Notes: generated from the letters alone by a model not told the origin. Counted from the stretch's first letter, positions 1 to 8,279 are shown. The stretch is 51,534 nt of DNA from an uncultured Verrucomicrobiales bacterium (GCA_937905985.1 CALCWC010000021.1:1-51534); one strand, 5' to 3'. Numbers and translations: made by a program.

Positions 1-227
1 ACCCCGGCGTGAACGGCATCGGTATGGACTTCGGGACCGATGTGACCATTGACCCGCAAACCGCCAAGAACCTCACCCTGCTCATGGGCGGCGACTGGAG
101 CCATACCATGAACCTGGTCGATGGCAAGCCCGTGTTCTCGGCACTTGTTCCCACCCCGGAACCCACCACAGGCACGCTTTCCCTCCTTGCGCTTGCCGCC
201 CTCTGCATGAGGAAGCGCCGCAAGTAA
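1..227 (+). CDS. PEP-CTERM surface protein, C-terminal fragment (5' end outside window)
   Basis: The reading frame is already open at the window edge (first full codon at position 3) and ends at TAA 225-227, so only about 74 C-terminal residues are seen. They end in the PEP-CTERM signal: a PTPEPTTGTL motif, a short hydrophobic helix (LSLLALAALC) and a basic tail (RKRRK). This signal is thought to sort proteins to the cell surface after export. The fragment matches the C-terminus of the next gene almost base for base (positions 9-226 align with 3183-3400 with a handful of differences), so the two are recent tandem paralogues. The GTG at position 9 is internal and is not taken as the start. Confidence 0.85.
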   Translation, partial: PGVNGIGMDFGTDVTIDPQTAKNLTLLMGGDWSHTMNLVDGKPVFSALVPTPEPTTGTLSLLALAALCMRKRRK

Positions 228-244
228 GGTTCAACCGCACACAT

Positions 245-272
245 TTGCAACCGCCCCGTATTGTGGTATAAG
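245..272 (+). promoter_or_regulatory. Putative promoter of the 310-3408 gene
   Basis: TTGCAA (245-250) and TATAAG (267-272) are separated by 16 bp, about 38 bp before the ATG. No Shine-Dalgarno sequence precedes the start; the bases before it read CACATTGCC. Assigned by eye from similarity to sigma-70-type boxes. Confidence 0.4.
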
Positions 273-309
273 ACTTTCATAGACACGCATTCAGCCCAAA
301 CACATTGCC

Positions 310-3300
310 ATGAAAAAGACACTTTTCCTGCTCAGCCTCCTTGCGTTCAGCCCTGCCGCGCTGGCTGCGGTTCCCAGCGGCTACACGGAGCGTGAAATCA
401 CCGATGCAAGCCAGCTGGAACCATGGGTCAATGACGACAAGAGCGCTTTCATCATCAAAAGCGACGTAATCAACAGCGAACACAGGATGACGGGCAATCA
501 CCAGTACTGGGGAGAGCCGCAAATCTTCCAGGCGCGGGCTTTGACTTTCGACCGAATTTCAGGCGCCCCATACGGCGGGGCGGTGCGTGCAGATGATGCG
601 CTGACCGTGGAAGGGCTCAAGGGATTGCGCTTCACCGGCAATTCCGCGGCGGCGGGCGGAGCTGTTTACGGCAAGGGAGCGCTCACCGTAACAAACAACG
701 AAAGCGTGACGTTCAGCGGAAACACCGCCAGCCTTCACGGCGGCGCCATTGACGGAGCCTCCGCCTCCATTTCGCTCACCAACAACGGGGCTTTGGAGTT
801 CACCAGGAACTCTGCCACCAGCGACGGCGGCGCCATTGCGAGTTCCGGCGCGCTCTGCATTGCCGGCAACGGGAGCGTGACCTTCCGCAACAACTATGAG
901 AAGGCTGACAACGCCTACCGCCTGCGCAGCGTGTTCGTGACAGGCGGCTCCCTGAACCTGGCTGCCGGCGATGGGCAGGACATCACCTTCTACGACACGC
1001 TGTATGTGAAATCCGGGGCCACGGTTTCCTTCAACAACAGCTACACCGATGCCAACGGCTCCACCCAACAGGCCACGGGCGACATTGTGTTCAGCGGCAA
1101 GAACGCCGAACATGACCTGCAGGCGCTGAAGGCCACCTTCACCGACCAGGAGCTGGAGAATTCCCTGACAACCGAGGTGAACGCCACCACAAACCTGTAC
1201 GGCGGAACGCTGCGGATTGAGGATGGTGCCGTCTACAAGGGCAATGGTATCAACCTTGCTGAAAACTCCGGGGCCACGCTCCGCTTGGCAGACGGCTCCC
1301 TCCGGCAGGATGGCTGCAGCGTCTCCCTGGCCGCTGGAACCACCCTGGCGCTGCACGGAACCAACAGCATCACCGCCAACTCGCTGGACATGCAGGACGG
1401 CAGCACCCTCTCCTTTGTCTTGGGCAGCGGCAATGCCGAAAAAGCGGCCCTGACCCTAGACGGCGCGTTCAACCAGGGCGGCAACCTCAACATTGCGCTG
1501 CAAGCGGGTGAGACTTTTCAGGTGAGGGATAGGTTGGTGCTCATGACGACGGCCTCAGGCACGACTCCAGACACATGGGATGCTTCCAAAATCACCCTTT
1601 CCGGCCTGGGTACGGATGCCGGTAGCTGCCTCACTTGGGAGAACGGGGTGTTGTACTACAATGCCAGGTTGACCTGGAGCGGGGATAGCCAATTTTGGGA
1701 CAACCGTACGGAGAGCTGGATGCTGGGGGAATACCGCTGCGGCAATACAGACGGTATGGATGTGGTGTTCGGGGACACGGGCAGCGGGGATGTCATAATT
1801 GGTTCCGCTGTGGCACCCAAGAGCGTGCTGGTGGATAATAGCAAGTGGCACGACTACGTATTCTACCGTCCAGGTCCCACCGGGCTCACCGGCTCCATGC
1901 AGCTCATCAAGGATGGCGAGGGCAAGCTCACCATTAAAGAAGCCCACGACTACACGGGCGGCACGGTAATCAAGGGCGGCTTACTGGAGCTAGAGAGCAG
2001 GAAAGCTCTAGGAAGCGGAGATGTGACACTGATGGGGGGCACGCTGGATATTCAACGCTGCTCCGCCCTCCCTTTCACCAATAATGTGATTGTGGCCGAA
2101 GACTCGACTTTGAAGACAGGTTATTACAACGGGGACGTGACTGTAAAAGCTCACAGGACGCTTTCCTTGGATGGCGACATACGCGGCTTGGCCGCCTTTT
2201 TCTTGGATGAAGGATCCTGTCTGAATTTGGGTGGCACAGTCCTTTCCCACTCCGTCTCCCTGACTGGTACGGCGGCCTATATCGGCAACGGCTCGCTCAA
2301 CAACGACCTTGACGTGAATATGGATCAGACTCTTATTCTGGCAGACAACATCGGTGGCAGGGGCAACATCATTTTGGGCAGCAACGCTAAGCTGAGCCTC
2401 GCTGGTTACACCCTCTCCAACAACGTCATCCTGAACGGAGGAGCCCAAATCACAGGCTCCGGCACAATTTCCGGAAATCTCATTCTTGCGGACAATGCGT
2501 CCTTCTTCTGGAACGGTTCCAGCATCTATGACAACGTGCAACTCACGGGCAGTGTCACCCTAGAGAACGACGCCAGCTTGGAGCTCAACGGCCAAACCCT
2601 CTCCGCCTCCGTCAATGTGATAGAGAATCGCGCCATTATCAGGGGAGGCACCCTTTCCGGAGACCTTACCATTGGTGCTGGCAACACCTTGGACCTGTAT
2701 GGCGACCTCACCGGCTCGGGGGTCATATCCTTGGAAGACGGGGCAGAGCTTAATTGGACAGGCCAAACCCTCTCCGGTTCCATCAAACTGGGTGGAGGGT
2801 CCCGGATTCGCGCGTGGCTTGTAAGCTCAATAACCAACATCCAGGCCATCCAGGCCAGGGGCTTGCTGGAAAAGGTGAGCGTGTCCGAAGGCCTGATTGC
2901 CGGAACAGACAGGCAAACCAGCCTGGCGGACGGGCTCTATATCGAGTCTGATGCAAACCTCATGATTAAGAGCATGACCATCACCGCCAACAACGAGATT
3001 CACGTGGACGAGCACACCATCACGCTCAATCAGGTGACCATCGACCTCTCCAAGGCGGAATACAAGCTGGTGGATTCCGACTACTATTTCCAGTTGCAGG
3101 ACCTCATCAACTGCACGCTGGAGATGGACGACGTGGTGTTCGATGCCTCCGCGCTGAAGCTGCCTACCGGCTTCGACCCCGCCGTGAACGGTATCGGTAT
3201 GGACTTCGGGACCGATGTGACCATTGACCCGCAAACCGCCAGGAACCTCACCCTGCTCATGGGCGGCGACTGGAGCCAAACCATGAACCTGGTCGATGGC

Positions 3301-3408
3301 AAGCCCGTGTTCACGGCACTTGTTCCCACCCCGGAACCCACAACGGGCACGTTGTCCTTGCTTGCGCTTGCCGCCCTGGCAGCCCGTAGGCGCCGCAAGG
3401 ACAACTAA
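310..3408 (+). CDS. PEP-CTERM beta-repeat surface protein with Pmp-like N-terminal repeats
   Basis: 1,032 residues. A signal peptide (MKKTLFLLSLLAFSPAALA) is followed by four pairs of GGA[VI] and FxxN motifs (GGA[VI] near residues 89, 116, 144, 173; FxxN near 108, 135, 164, 192). These are the hallmark of chlamydial polymorphic outer-membrane-protein repeats. From about residue 455 there is a second passenger module (LTWSGDSQFW, then KDGEGKLTI...DYTGGTVIKGG), typical of autotransporter-associated repeats. Then come about 25-residue beta-helix repeats of the TLSNNVILNG type. The end is PTPEPTTGTLSLLALAALAARRRRKDN. No beta-barrel is present, so surface attachment presumably depends on PEP-CTERM processing. 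The Pmp-like part looks fused onto a core shared with the paralogues at 5240, 8458 and 12669. Function unknown; adhesion or surface-layer roles are inference. Confidence 0.85.
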   Translation: MKKTLFLLSLLAFSPAALAAVPSGYTEREITDASQLEPWVNDDKSAFIIKSDVINSEHRMTGNHQYWGEPQIFQARALTFDRISGAPYGGAVRADDALTVEGLKGLRFTGNSAAAGGAVYGKGALTVTNNESVTFSGNTASLHGGAIDGASASISLTNNGALEFTRNSATSDGGAIASSGALCIAGNGSVTFRNNYEKADNAYRLRSVFVTGGSLNLAAGDGQDITFYDTLYVKSGATVSFNNSYTDANGSTQQATGDIVFSGKNAEHDLQALKATFTDQELENSLTTEVNATTNLYGGTLRIEDGAVYKGNGINLAENSGATLRLADGSLRQDGCSVSLAAGTTLALHGTNSITANSLDMQDGSTLSFVLGSGNAEKAALTLDGAFNQGGNLNIALQAGETFQVRDRLVLMTTASGTTPDTWDASKITLSGLGTDAGSCLTWENGVLYYNARLTWSGDSQFWDNRTESWMLGEYRCGNTDGMDVVFGDTGSGDVIIGSAVAPKSVLVDNSKWHDYVFYRPGPTGLTGSMQLIKDGEGKLTIKEAHDYTGGTVIKGGLLELESRKALGSGDVTLMGGTLDIQRCSALPFTNNVIVAEDSTLKTGYYNGDVTVKAHRTLSLDGDIRGLAAFFLDEGSCLNLGGTVLSHSVSLTGTAAYIGNGSLNNDLDVNMDQTLILADNIGGRGNIILGSNAKLSLAGYTLSNNVILNGGAQITGSGTISGNLILADNASFFWNGSSIYDNVQLTGSVTLENDASLELNGQTLSASVNVIENRAIIRGGTLSGDLTIGAGNTLDLYGDLTGSGVISLEDGAELNWTGQTLSGSIKLGGGSRIRAWLVSSITNIQAIQARGLLEKVSVSEGLIAGTDRQTSLADGLYIESDANLMIKSMTITANNEIHVDEHTITLNQVTIDLSKAEYKLVDSDYYFQLQDLINCTLEMDDVVFDASALKLPTGFDPAVNGIGMDFGTDVTIDPQTARNLTLLMGGDWSQTMNLVDGKPVFTALVPTPEPTTGTLSLLALAALAARRRRKDN

Positions 3409-3438
3409 TTTACAATTGACCCGTCTTCGCGCGTTGCG

Positions 3439-3493
3439 CTACGTTGATTCGGAGCCGCCTCTCGGCTCCTCACCCCTTCGGGGCAAACCGCAT
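3439..3493 (+). repeat. Left arm of 55-bp perfect inverted repeat flanking the Abi unit
   Basis: These 55 bases are the exact reverse complement of 5086-5140. Each arm contains small hairpins (GGAGCCG/CGGCTCC and CCCC-TTC-GGGG). Just outside the arm, starting right after the stop codon of the upstream gene, lies an AT-rich tail (AATTTACAATTGAC, 3408-3421). It resembles the repeats around the 22869-23240 gene. Confidence 0.9.
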
Positions 3494-3524
3494 TTGAGCC
3501 TTGCGGGGCGGTTGCACGCAGTGC

Positions 3525-3562
3525 GTTGTGTAGTGCGCTTTTTCGCTGCACACAACATTTTT
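3525..3562 (+). terminator. Likely intrinsic terminator after the 310-3408 gene
   Basis: GTTGTGT (3525-3531) pairs with ACACAAC (3550-3556) around an inner GCG/CGC stem and a CTTTTT loop. The hairpin is followed by ATTTTTT. It lies just upstream of the Abi promoter and would insulate it from the surface-protein gene. Confidence 0.55.
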
Positions 3563-3575
3563 TGAATTTTACCCC

Positions 3576-3603
3576 TTGACAAACTCGGGGAAGCATGTAT
3601 ACT
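3576..3603 (+). promoter_or_regulatory. Strong promoter for the Abi-leader RNA
   Basis: TTGACA (3576-3581) is a perfect -35 box and TATACT (3598-3603) is one base from consensus, with 16 bp between them. Transcription should start near 3610, so the structured RNA is the first thing transcribed. This is one of the best promoter matches in the window. Confidence 0.75.
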
Positions 3604-3609
3604 GACCTC

Positions 3610-3680
3610 AGATAACCTCCCCCGCTTAGGGTTGGAATCCGTTGATTCCTTCAACTGCGCACATGGGGAGGGTTTTTTTT
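3610..3680 (+). ncRNA. Candidate structured RNA preceding the Abi gene, ending in a terminator
   Basis: About 70 nt. The outer stem pairs CCTCCCC (3616-3622) with GGGGAGG (3665-3671) and is followed by eight T (3673-3680). The inner hairpin pairs GTTG + GAATC with GATTC + CAAC around a CGTT loop, with a small bulge. A near-consensus promoter lies about 6 bp upstream. The RNA therefore looks like a discrete terminated transcript. Its 3' stem arm GGGGAGGG is also the only Shine-Dalgarno-like sequence for the Abi ATG at 3684, so folding would both end transcription and hide the ribosome site. I recall adjacent non-coding RNAs being described for AbiF-type HEPN proteins. Whether this RNA is an antitoxin or only an attenuator is not known. 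Confidence 0.6.
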
Positions 3681-3683
3681 GCC

Positions 3684-4667
3684 ATGGAATACCGCAAACC
3701 CCATCTTTCAATCCCCGAACAGGTTGCGCTTCTCCTTCGGCGCGGCTTGGTGGCCGATACATCCCTTCTGGAAGCGCGCCTGATTAATGTGGGCTATTAT
3801 CGTTTGAGTGCCTATCTGCATCCTTTCAGGCGGCGGAACGCAGATGGACGGATAGAAGACGATTTTGTATCGGGAACAACGCTTGACAAGGTATGGGCCC
3901 ACTATCTCTTCGACCGCCATTTGCGGTTCATGCTGATGGATGCAATCGAGCGCATCGAGGTGGCCTTGCGCAGTCGCATTGCGTTTTTTCACACGGAGAA
4001 GCGGTCTCCCTTTGCATACGCACAACAATCCTATTTCCCCAAGTGGAAAGGGTACGTGCAAGGGTTGGAACGCTTCCGTATCCACAGGGACAAGCTGGGG
4101 AACATTGTTTCAACCGGTAAAGACTACATAGACCATTTCTTTGAAACCTACGGCGACAAGCACGAATACCTCCCGCTCTGGATGGCTGTAGGCGAGATGG
4201 ATTTCGGAACAATAGTCTACTTCTATTCCCACTCGGAAAAGGCTATCAGGAAGTCCATTGCAAGGGAGTGGGGCATAGATACGGCGACCCTGTTCACCTG
4301 GTTGACTTCCCTGCGTGTGCTGCGCAATGATTGTGCACACCACGCCCGCATTTGGAACAAGACCTTCCTGACACTACCCCACATGAAGAGTACCGCTTCC
4401 CTGCCGTGGGATTATGTGTATTCCGCCAGGGCTGGCAAGTGGGTAAGGCCCACCGGAAGCTTGGCAGGGGATTTTTCCCTGCTACAATCGCAGGCGTCAA
4501 TCGCGCCGCTGCTCTTTATCTGCCGCCTCTTGCTCAAACGGGTGGCTCCCACCAGTCGATGGCATGTCCGTATGGAGCAATTTCTGTTTGATGCCTCCCG
4601 TCATGGAATTGTTCTACAAAAAATGGGGCTCCCTGAAAATTGGAATCAGCACCCCCTGTGGAAATAG
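3684..4667 (+). CDS. Abi family (AbiD/AbiF-like, Abi_2) HEPN protein
   Basis: 327 residues from the ATG at 3684; an upstream TTG at 3642 is rejected because it lies inside the RNA hairpin. The N-terminus (KPHLSIPEQVALLLRRGL...NVGYYRLSAYLHPFR) and the LRNDCAHHARIWN block are typical of the Abi_2 family of abortive-infection proteins. Two RxxxxH motifs are visible: R98-H103 (RIAFFH) after the RIEVAL helix, and R214-H219 (RNDCAH). RxxxxH is the catalytic signature of HEPN ribonucleases, so RNA cleavage in response to phage is the likely role (inference). Gene and leader RNA form one unit between inverted repeats, inserted into the PEP-CTERM array. Codon use is less GC-rich than in the housekeeping genes. 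Family assignment is confident; activity and trigger are not known. Confidence 0.85.
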   Translation: MEYRKPHLSIPEQVALLLRRGLVADTSLLEARLINVGYYRLSAYLHPFRRRNADGRIEDDFVSGTTLDKVWAHYLFDRHLRFMLMDAIERIEVALRSRIAFFHTEKRSPFAYAQQSYFPKWKGYVQGLERFRIHRDKLGNIVSTGKDYIDHFFETYGDKHEYLPLWMAVGEMDFGTIVYFYSHSEKAIRKSIAREWGIDTATLFTWLTSLRVLRNDCAHHARIWNKTFLTLPHMKSTASLPWDYVYSARAGKWVRPTGSLAGDFSLLQSQASIAPLLFICRLLLKRVAPTSRWHVRMEQFLFDASRHGIVLQKMGLPENWNQHPLWK

Positions 4668-4714
4668 CCCTTTGCCACCTCAACGCTCAATCTCCAATAC
4701 CAACCCAATCCCGC

Positions 4715-4751
4715 TGCCTGCCTCGGCGGACGTGTCACGCCGAGGCAGGCA
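4715..4751 (+). terminator. Hairpin after the Abi gene
   Basis: A perfect 14-bp stem pairs 4715-4728 (TGCCTGCCTCGGCG) with 4738-4751 around a 9-nt loop, 48 bp after the stop codon. No T-tract follows, so it may be a processing hairpin or a bidirectional barrier rather than a classic terminator. Confidence 0.5.
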
Positions 4752-4768
4752 AGGCGCCGCATGAATTG

Positions 4769-4852
4769 CCCGCCCCGCCTGGCATCCTGCCAAGCGGGGC
4801 ATTCCGTAGTCGCGCGGTGCCGCCGCGCCATTATTTTCAAATTGCTTGCCTC
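4769..4852 (+). repeat. 84-bp interspersed repeat, copy 1
   Basis: This stretch is the same as 12432-12515 at 82 of 84 positions. It contains a hairpin (CCCCGCCTGGCA / TGCCAAGCGGGG) and an AT-rich end (TTATTTTCAAATTGCTTGCCTC). Both copies are intergenic, after the Abi gene and after a PEP-CTERM gene. Confidence 0.85.
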
Positions 4853-4862
4853 AAAGCGCCCG

Positions 4863-5077
4863 ACAAAGCCCCCGAAGGCTTGGAGGGGGATTAGCCAGCC
4901 GAAGGCTGCCCGAAGGGTGAGGGCGCGTGGGGCGTGCCCGAAGCAACCCCGTGTAGGGCGCACGCGCAGCGTGCGGTAAGGGCGATTGGACAAAGCCGCC
5001 GACGGCTGTAAGGCGGATTAGCCAGAAGCTCAGCTTCTGCCCGCAGGGTGAGTGCACGTGGGGCGTGCACGAAGCAA
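4863..5077 (+). repeat. Two tandem copies of an about 85-bp repeat
   Basis: Copies at 4863-4946 and 4990-5077 both run from ACAAAGCC, through a GGATTAGCCAG block and GGGTGAG, to CGTGGGGCGTGC and GAAGCAA. They differ mainly inside small palindromes (CCGAAGGCTG versus AGAAGCTCAGCTTCT). The whole 4668-5239 gap holds only this, the 84-bp repeat, the right inverted-repeat arm and a promoter; I see no gene in it. Confidence 0.7.
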
Positions 5078-5085
5078 AGCCGCAT

Positions 5086-5140
5086 ATGCGGTTTGCCCCG
5101 AAGGGGTGAGGAGCCGAGAGGCGGCTCCGAATCAACGTAG
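5086..5140 (-). repeat. Right arm of 55-bp perfect inverted repeat flanking the Abi unit
   Basis: Exact reverse complement of 3439-3493 over all 55 positions. Just outside lies an AT-rich tail (GGATAAATCGTAAATC, 5154-5169), the inverted counterpart of the AATTTACAATTGAC tail beyond the left arm. Confidence 0.9.
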
Positions 5141-5172
5141 CTTTAGCGTAGACGGATAAATCGTAAATCTCC

Positions 5173-5200
5173 TTGACCCTCGCGGCGTTTCTGGTATGGT
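5173..5200 (+). promoter_or_regulatory. Promoter of the 5240 PEP-CTERM gene (shared type)
   Basis: TTGACC (5173-5178), 16 bp, TATGGT (5195-5200). The surrounding bases from CTTGACC through GGTGTGTG to CACATGC recur almost unchanged before the genes at 8458 and 12669. This points to common regulation or recent duplication including the promoter. Confidence 0.6.
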
Positions 5201-5239
5201 GGTGTGTGGGCACACATGCGCCCACACTTGACTGTTTCC

Positions 5240-8200
5240 ATGAAAAAGACACTCGCATTACTTTTGCTGTTGGCCGGACTTTCTGGGGAAGCCCAAGCGA
5301 AAACCTTGACTTGGAACGGCGGGTCTATGGAGTGGAACACCACGGATGACAACTGGTTGCTGGACGAAATCTCCACCAAGTACACGAATGATGCAGATGT
5401 TGTGTTCGGTAACACCGGTGACGGGCGGGTTACCCTGGTTGGTTCCTTTGCACCCAAGAGCGTGCTGGTGGAAAACACCCCTGGGCATACCTACTTCTTC
5501 AATGGCAACGGCAATCTTACCGGTGCCATGCAGCTTACCAAGGACGGAGAGGGCTTACTCTTCATCGACACCGCAAACGACTACACGGGCGGTACGGTAA
5601 TCAAGGGCGGCACCTTGCAAATGGTCAACGAGAACGCCTTGGGCAGCGAAGATGTGACACTGATGGGTGGCACGCTAAACCTCGGCGAGCACACGATTTC
5701 CAACAACGTCAACGTGAATGGCTCTGGCCACATCGCCAACGGTACCCTCTCCGGCAAGCTCAGCCTGGCAGACAACGCATCCTTTACCTGGGAGGAAGGT
5801 AGCTTATTGGAACTCACCGGCAGCATCACCCTGGGTAACAACACCACGCTTGACCTCGGCAAGCACACCCTCTCCCAAAACGTCATCTTGAATGGTGCCG
5901 AGACCTACATCGGCAACGGCAGCATCAACAACGACCTTACCGTGGCCGGGCAGAAGCTCACTCTGGCGGGCTACGTCGATGGCACGGGAAACATCATTTT
6001 GGGCGATGGTGCCAGGCTTGTACTCAATGATTACACTCTCTCCAACAAGGTCGTCCTGAAAGGCTCTGCCGTCATCAGTGGCGGCACGCTTGACAGTGAT
6101 CTCACCGTGGGTGCAAACAAGCGTCTCTCCCTTGACAACAATCTAACAGGTAAGGGCAACATCATTTTGGCCGACCACAGCGAGCTTTTCCTCTTCCATA
6201 GCACCCTCTCCAACAACGTCATCTTGAACGGCAATGATGCCGTCATCGATGCCTCTGTGGGCACCCTCTCCGGAGACCTCATTCTGGCGGACAACGCGTC
6301 CTTCACCTGGGCAAACTGTGAATCTCTGCAATTCACGGGCAGTGTTACCCTAGGCAACGAAGCCTCGCTTAACCTCGGGGGCAACACCCTCTCCAACAAC
6401 GTCAATGTGACCGGCTCTCGCGCCTATATCGGTGGCGGCTCTTTCTCTGGTGAGCTAACCGTAGGTACAAACAAGGAACTCTCATTGTGCGGCGATCTCT
6501 CTGGCAACGGTACCATCACCCTCGGTAACTTCACCACGCTTGACCTCGGCGGGCACACCCTCGCCCAAAACGTCATCTTGAATGGTGCCGTAACCTACAT
6601 CGGCAACGGAAGCATCAACTACGACCTTGCCGTGAATGAGAAGCAGACTCTTTATCTGAAGGGCGACATCGATGGCACGGGCAACATCATCTTGGGCCTG
6701 GGAGCCAGGCTGGGGCTCAATGATTACACTCTCTCCAACAACGTCGTCCTGAACGGGAACGCCTTCGTTGGAGGCGGCACGCTTGACAGTGATCTCACCG
6801 TGGGAGAATACCAGAATCTTCGCATTGACGACAACCTAAAAGGCATGGGCAACATCATTTTGGCCGACCACAGCGAGCTTTTCCTCTTCCATAGCACCCT
6901 CTCCAACAACGTCATCTTGAACGGCAATGATGCCGTCATCGATGCCTTTGTGGGCACCATCTCCGGAGATCTCATTCTTGCGGACAATACGAGCTACTTA
7001 TGGAGCAGAGTTTTCCTCAATGACAGCGTGCAACTCACGGGCAATATTGCCCTAGGCGAGCGTACCTTACTTGACCTCGGCGGGCACGCCATCTCAAACA
7101 ACATTATCCTGAATGGCTACGCCACCTATATCGGCAACGGCTCGCTCAACAACGACCTTGCCGTGAATATGGATCAGATTCTTATTCTGGCAGGCAACAT
7201 CGGTGGCAGGGGCAACATCATTTTGGGCGACGACGCTATGCTGAATCTCGCTGGTTACACCCTCTCCAACAACGTCATCCTGAAGAAGCACGCTACCATT
7301 GGCGGAGGCACGCTCGACAGTAATCTCACCGTGGGAGAATACCAGGGTCTTACCATTGAAGACGACCTAAAAGGCAAAGGCAACATCATTTTGGGCGACT
7401 TCAGCGCACTTATGCTCATCAATAGCACCCTCTCCAACTCCGTCATTCTGAACGAAAATGCCCGTATCAGTGGCGACGGCACCATCTCCGGAAACCTCAT
7501 TCTGGCGGACAATGCGAACTTCTCATGGAACTGGGTTTTCCCCCTTGACCGCGTACAACTCACGGGCAATATTACCCTAGGCGAGCGTACCGTCCTTGAC
7601 CTCGGGAGCAAAACCCTCTCCGCCTCCGTCAAACTGGGAAAAAACTCCACCATTACCGCATATTCGGGAAGCTCAAACACCACCATCAAGACCCGAGAAA
7701 GCGCGGACAGCGCGTTGCTGGAAAAAGTGAGCGTGTCCGACGGCCTGATTGCCGGAACGGACAGGCAAGCCAGCCTGGCGGACGGGTTGGACATCAGCCG
7801 CATGGGTTACGACCTGGAGCTGAAGAACCTTGTGCTCACCGCCAACAATTCCATCTCCGTGGGCGACGGTCACTCCATCACGCTCAACAACGTCACCATC
7901 AAGCTCTCCCAAGCGCACTACGATGAGACGGAGGGTGTCTTCCTCTTCGACCTGGGTACCCTTATCAACTGCGATCTAGTAATGGAGAACGTGCTGCTGG
8001 ATGCCTCCGACCTCACCCTGCCGGAAGGTTTCGACCCAGCCAACAAATCCGTGGTGTTCGACTTCGGGGATGATGTGACCATCAAGCAAGCCACCGGGCT
8101 GGATATGCGCCTGGGCAACTACAGGAGCACCTCCATGAACCTGGACGAACAGGGCCAGGTCATCTTCACCGCACTTGTGCCCACCCCGGAACCCACCACC

Positions 8201-8257
8201 GGCACGCTGAGCCTGCTGGCGCTGGCGGCACTGGCAGCCCGTCGCCGCAGGAAGTAA
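5240..8257 (+). CDS. PEP-CTERM beta-repeat surface protein
   Basis: 1,005 residues from the ATG at 5240, which starts a clear signal peptide (MKKTLALLLLLAGLSGEAQA); an upstream in-frame ATG at 5204 lies too close to the -10 box. The mature start (KTLTWNGGSMEWNTTDDNW) and an autotransporter-associated repeat (KDGEGLLFI...DYTGGTVIKGG) at about residues 100-148 are followed by some 20 beta-helix repeats (LSNNVILNG...TLSGDL...LADN). The C-terminal core (EKVSVSDGLIAGTDRQ) and the PEP-CTERM tail match the neighbours. Nucleotides 6154-6294 and 6847-6987 are nearly identical (four differences in 141), and 7125-7284 resembles 2276-2434 of the 310 gene. This shows recent module copying. Role at the surface is inferred only. 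Confidence 0.85.
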   Translation: MKKTLALLLLLAGLSGEAQAKTLTWNGGSMEWNTTDDNWLLDEISTKYTNDADVVFGNTGDGRVTLVGSFAPKSVLVENTPGHTYFFNGNGNLTGAMQLTKDGEGLLFIDTANDYTGGTVIKGGTLQMVNENALGSEDVTLMGGTLNLGEHTISNNVNVNGSGHIANGTLSGKLSLADNASFTWEEGSLLELTGSITLGNNTTLDLGKHTLSQNVILNGAETYIGNGSINNDLTVAGQKLTLAGYVDGTGNIILGDGARLVLNDYTLSNKVVLKGSAVISGGTLDSDLTVGANKRLSLDNNLTGKGNIILADHSELFLFHSTLSNNVILNGNDAVIDASVGTLSGDLILADNASFTWANCESLQFTGSVTLGNEASLNLGGNTLSNNVNVTGSRAYIGGGSFSGELTVGTNKELSLCGDLSGNGTITLGNFTTLDLGGHTLAQNVILNGAVTYIGNGSINYDLAVNEKQTLYLKGDIDGTGNIILGLGARLGLNDYTLSNNVVLNGNAFVGGGTLDSDLTVGEYQNLRIDDNLKGMGNIILADHSELFLFHSTLSNNVILNGNDAVIDAFVGTISGDLILADNTSYLWSRVFLNDSVQLTGNIALGERTLLDLGGHAISNNIILNGYATYIGNGSLNNDLAVNMDQILILAGNIGGRGNIILGDDAMLNLAGYTLSNNVILKKHATIGGGTLDSNLTVGEYQGLTIEDDLKGKGNIILGDFSALMLINSTLSNSVILNENARISGDGTISGNLILADNANFSWNWVFPLDRVQLTGNITLGERTVLDLGSKTLSASVKLGKNSTITAYSGSSNTTIKTRESADSALLEKVSVSDGLIAGTDRQASLADGLDISRMGYDLELKNLVLTANNSISVGDGHSITLNNVTIKLSQAHYDETEGVFLFDLGTLINCDLVMENVLLDASDLTLPEGFDPANKSVVFDFGDDVTIKQATGLDMRLGNYRSTSMNLDEQGQVIFTALVPTPEPTTGTLSLLALAALAARRRRK

Positions 8258-8279
8258 GCGAACGTTACCCAGTTAATCT

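Noticed and set aside
5600..7600. Regular repeats that could suggest a CRISPR array
   Set aside because: They are in frame, encode beta-helix repeats of a surface protein, and lack constant repeat length and unique spacers.
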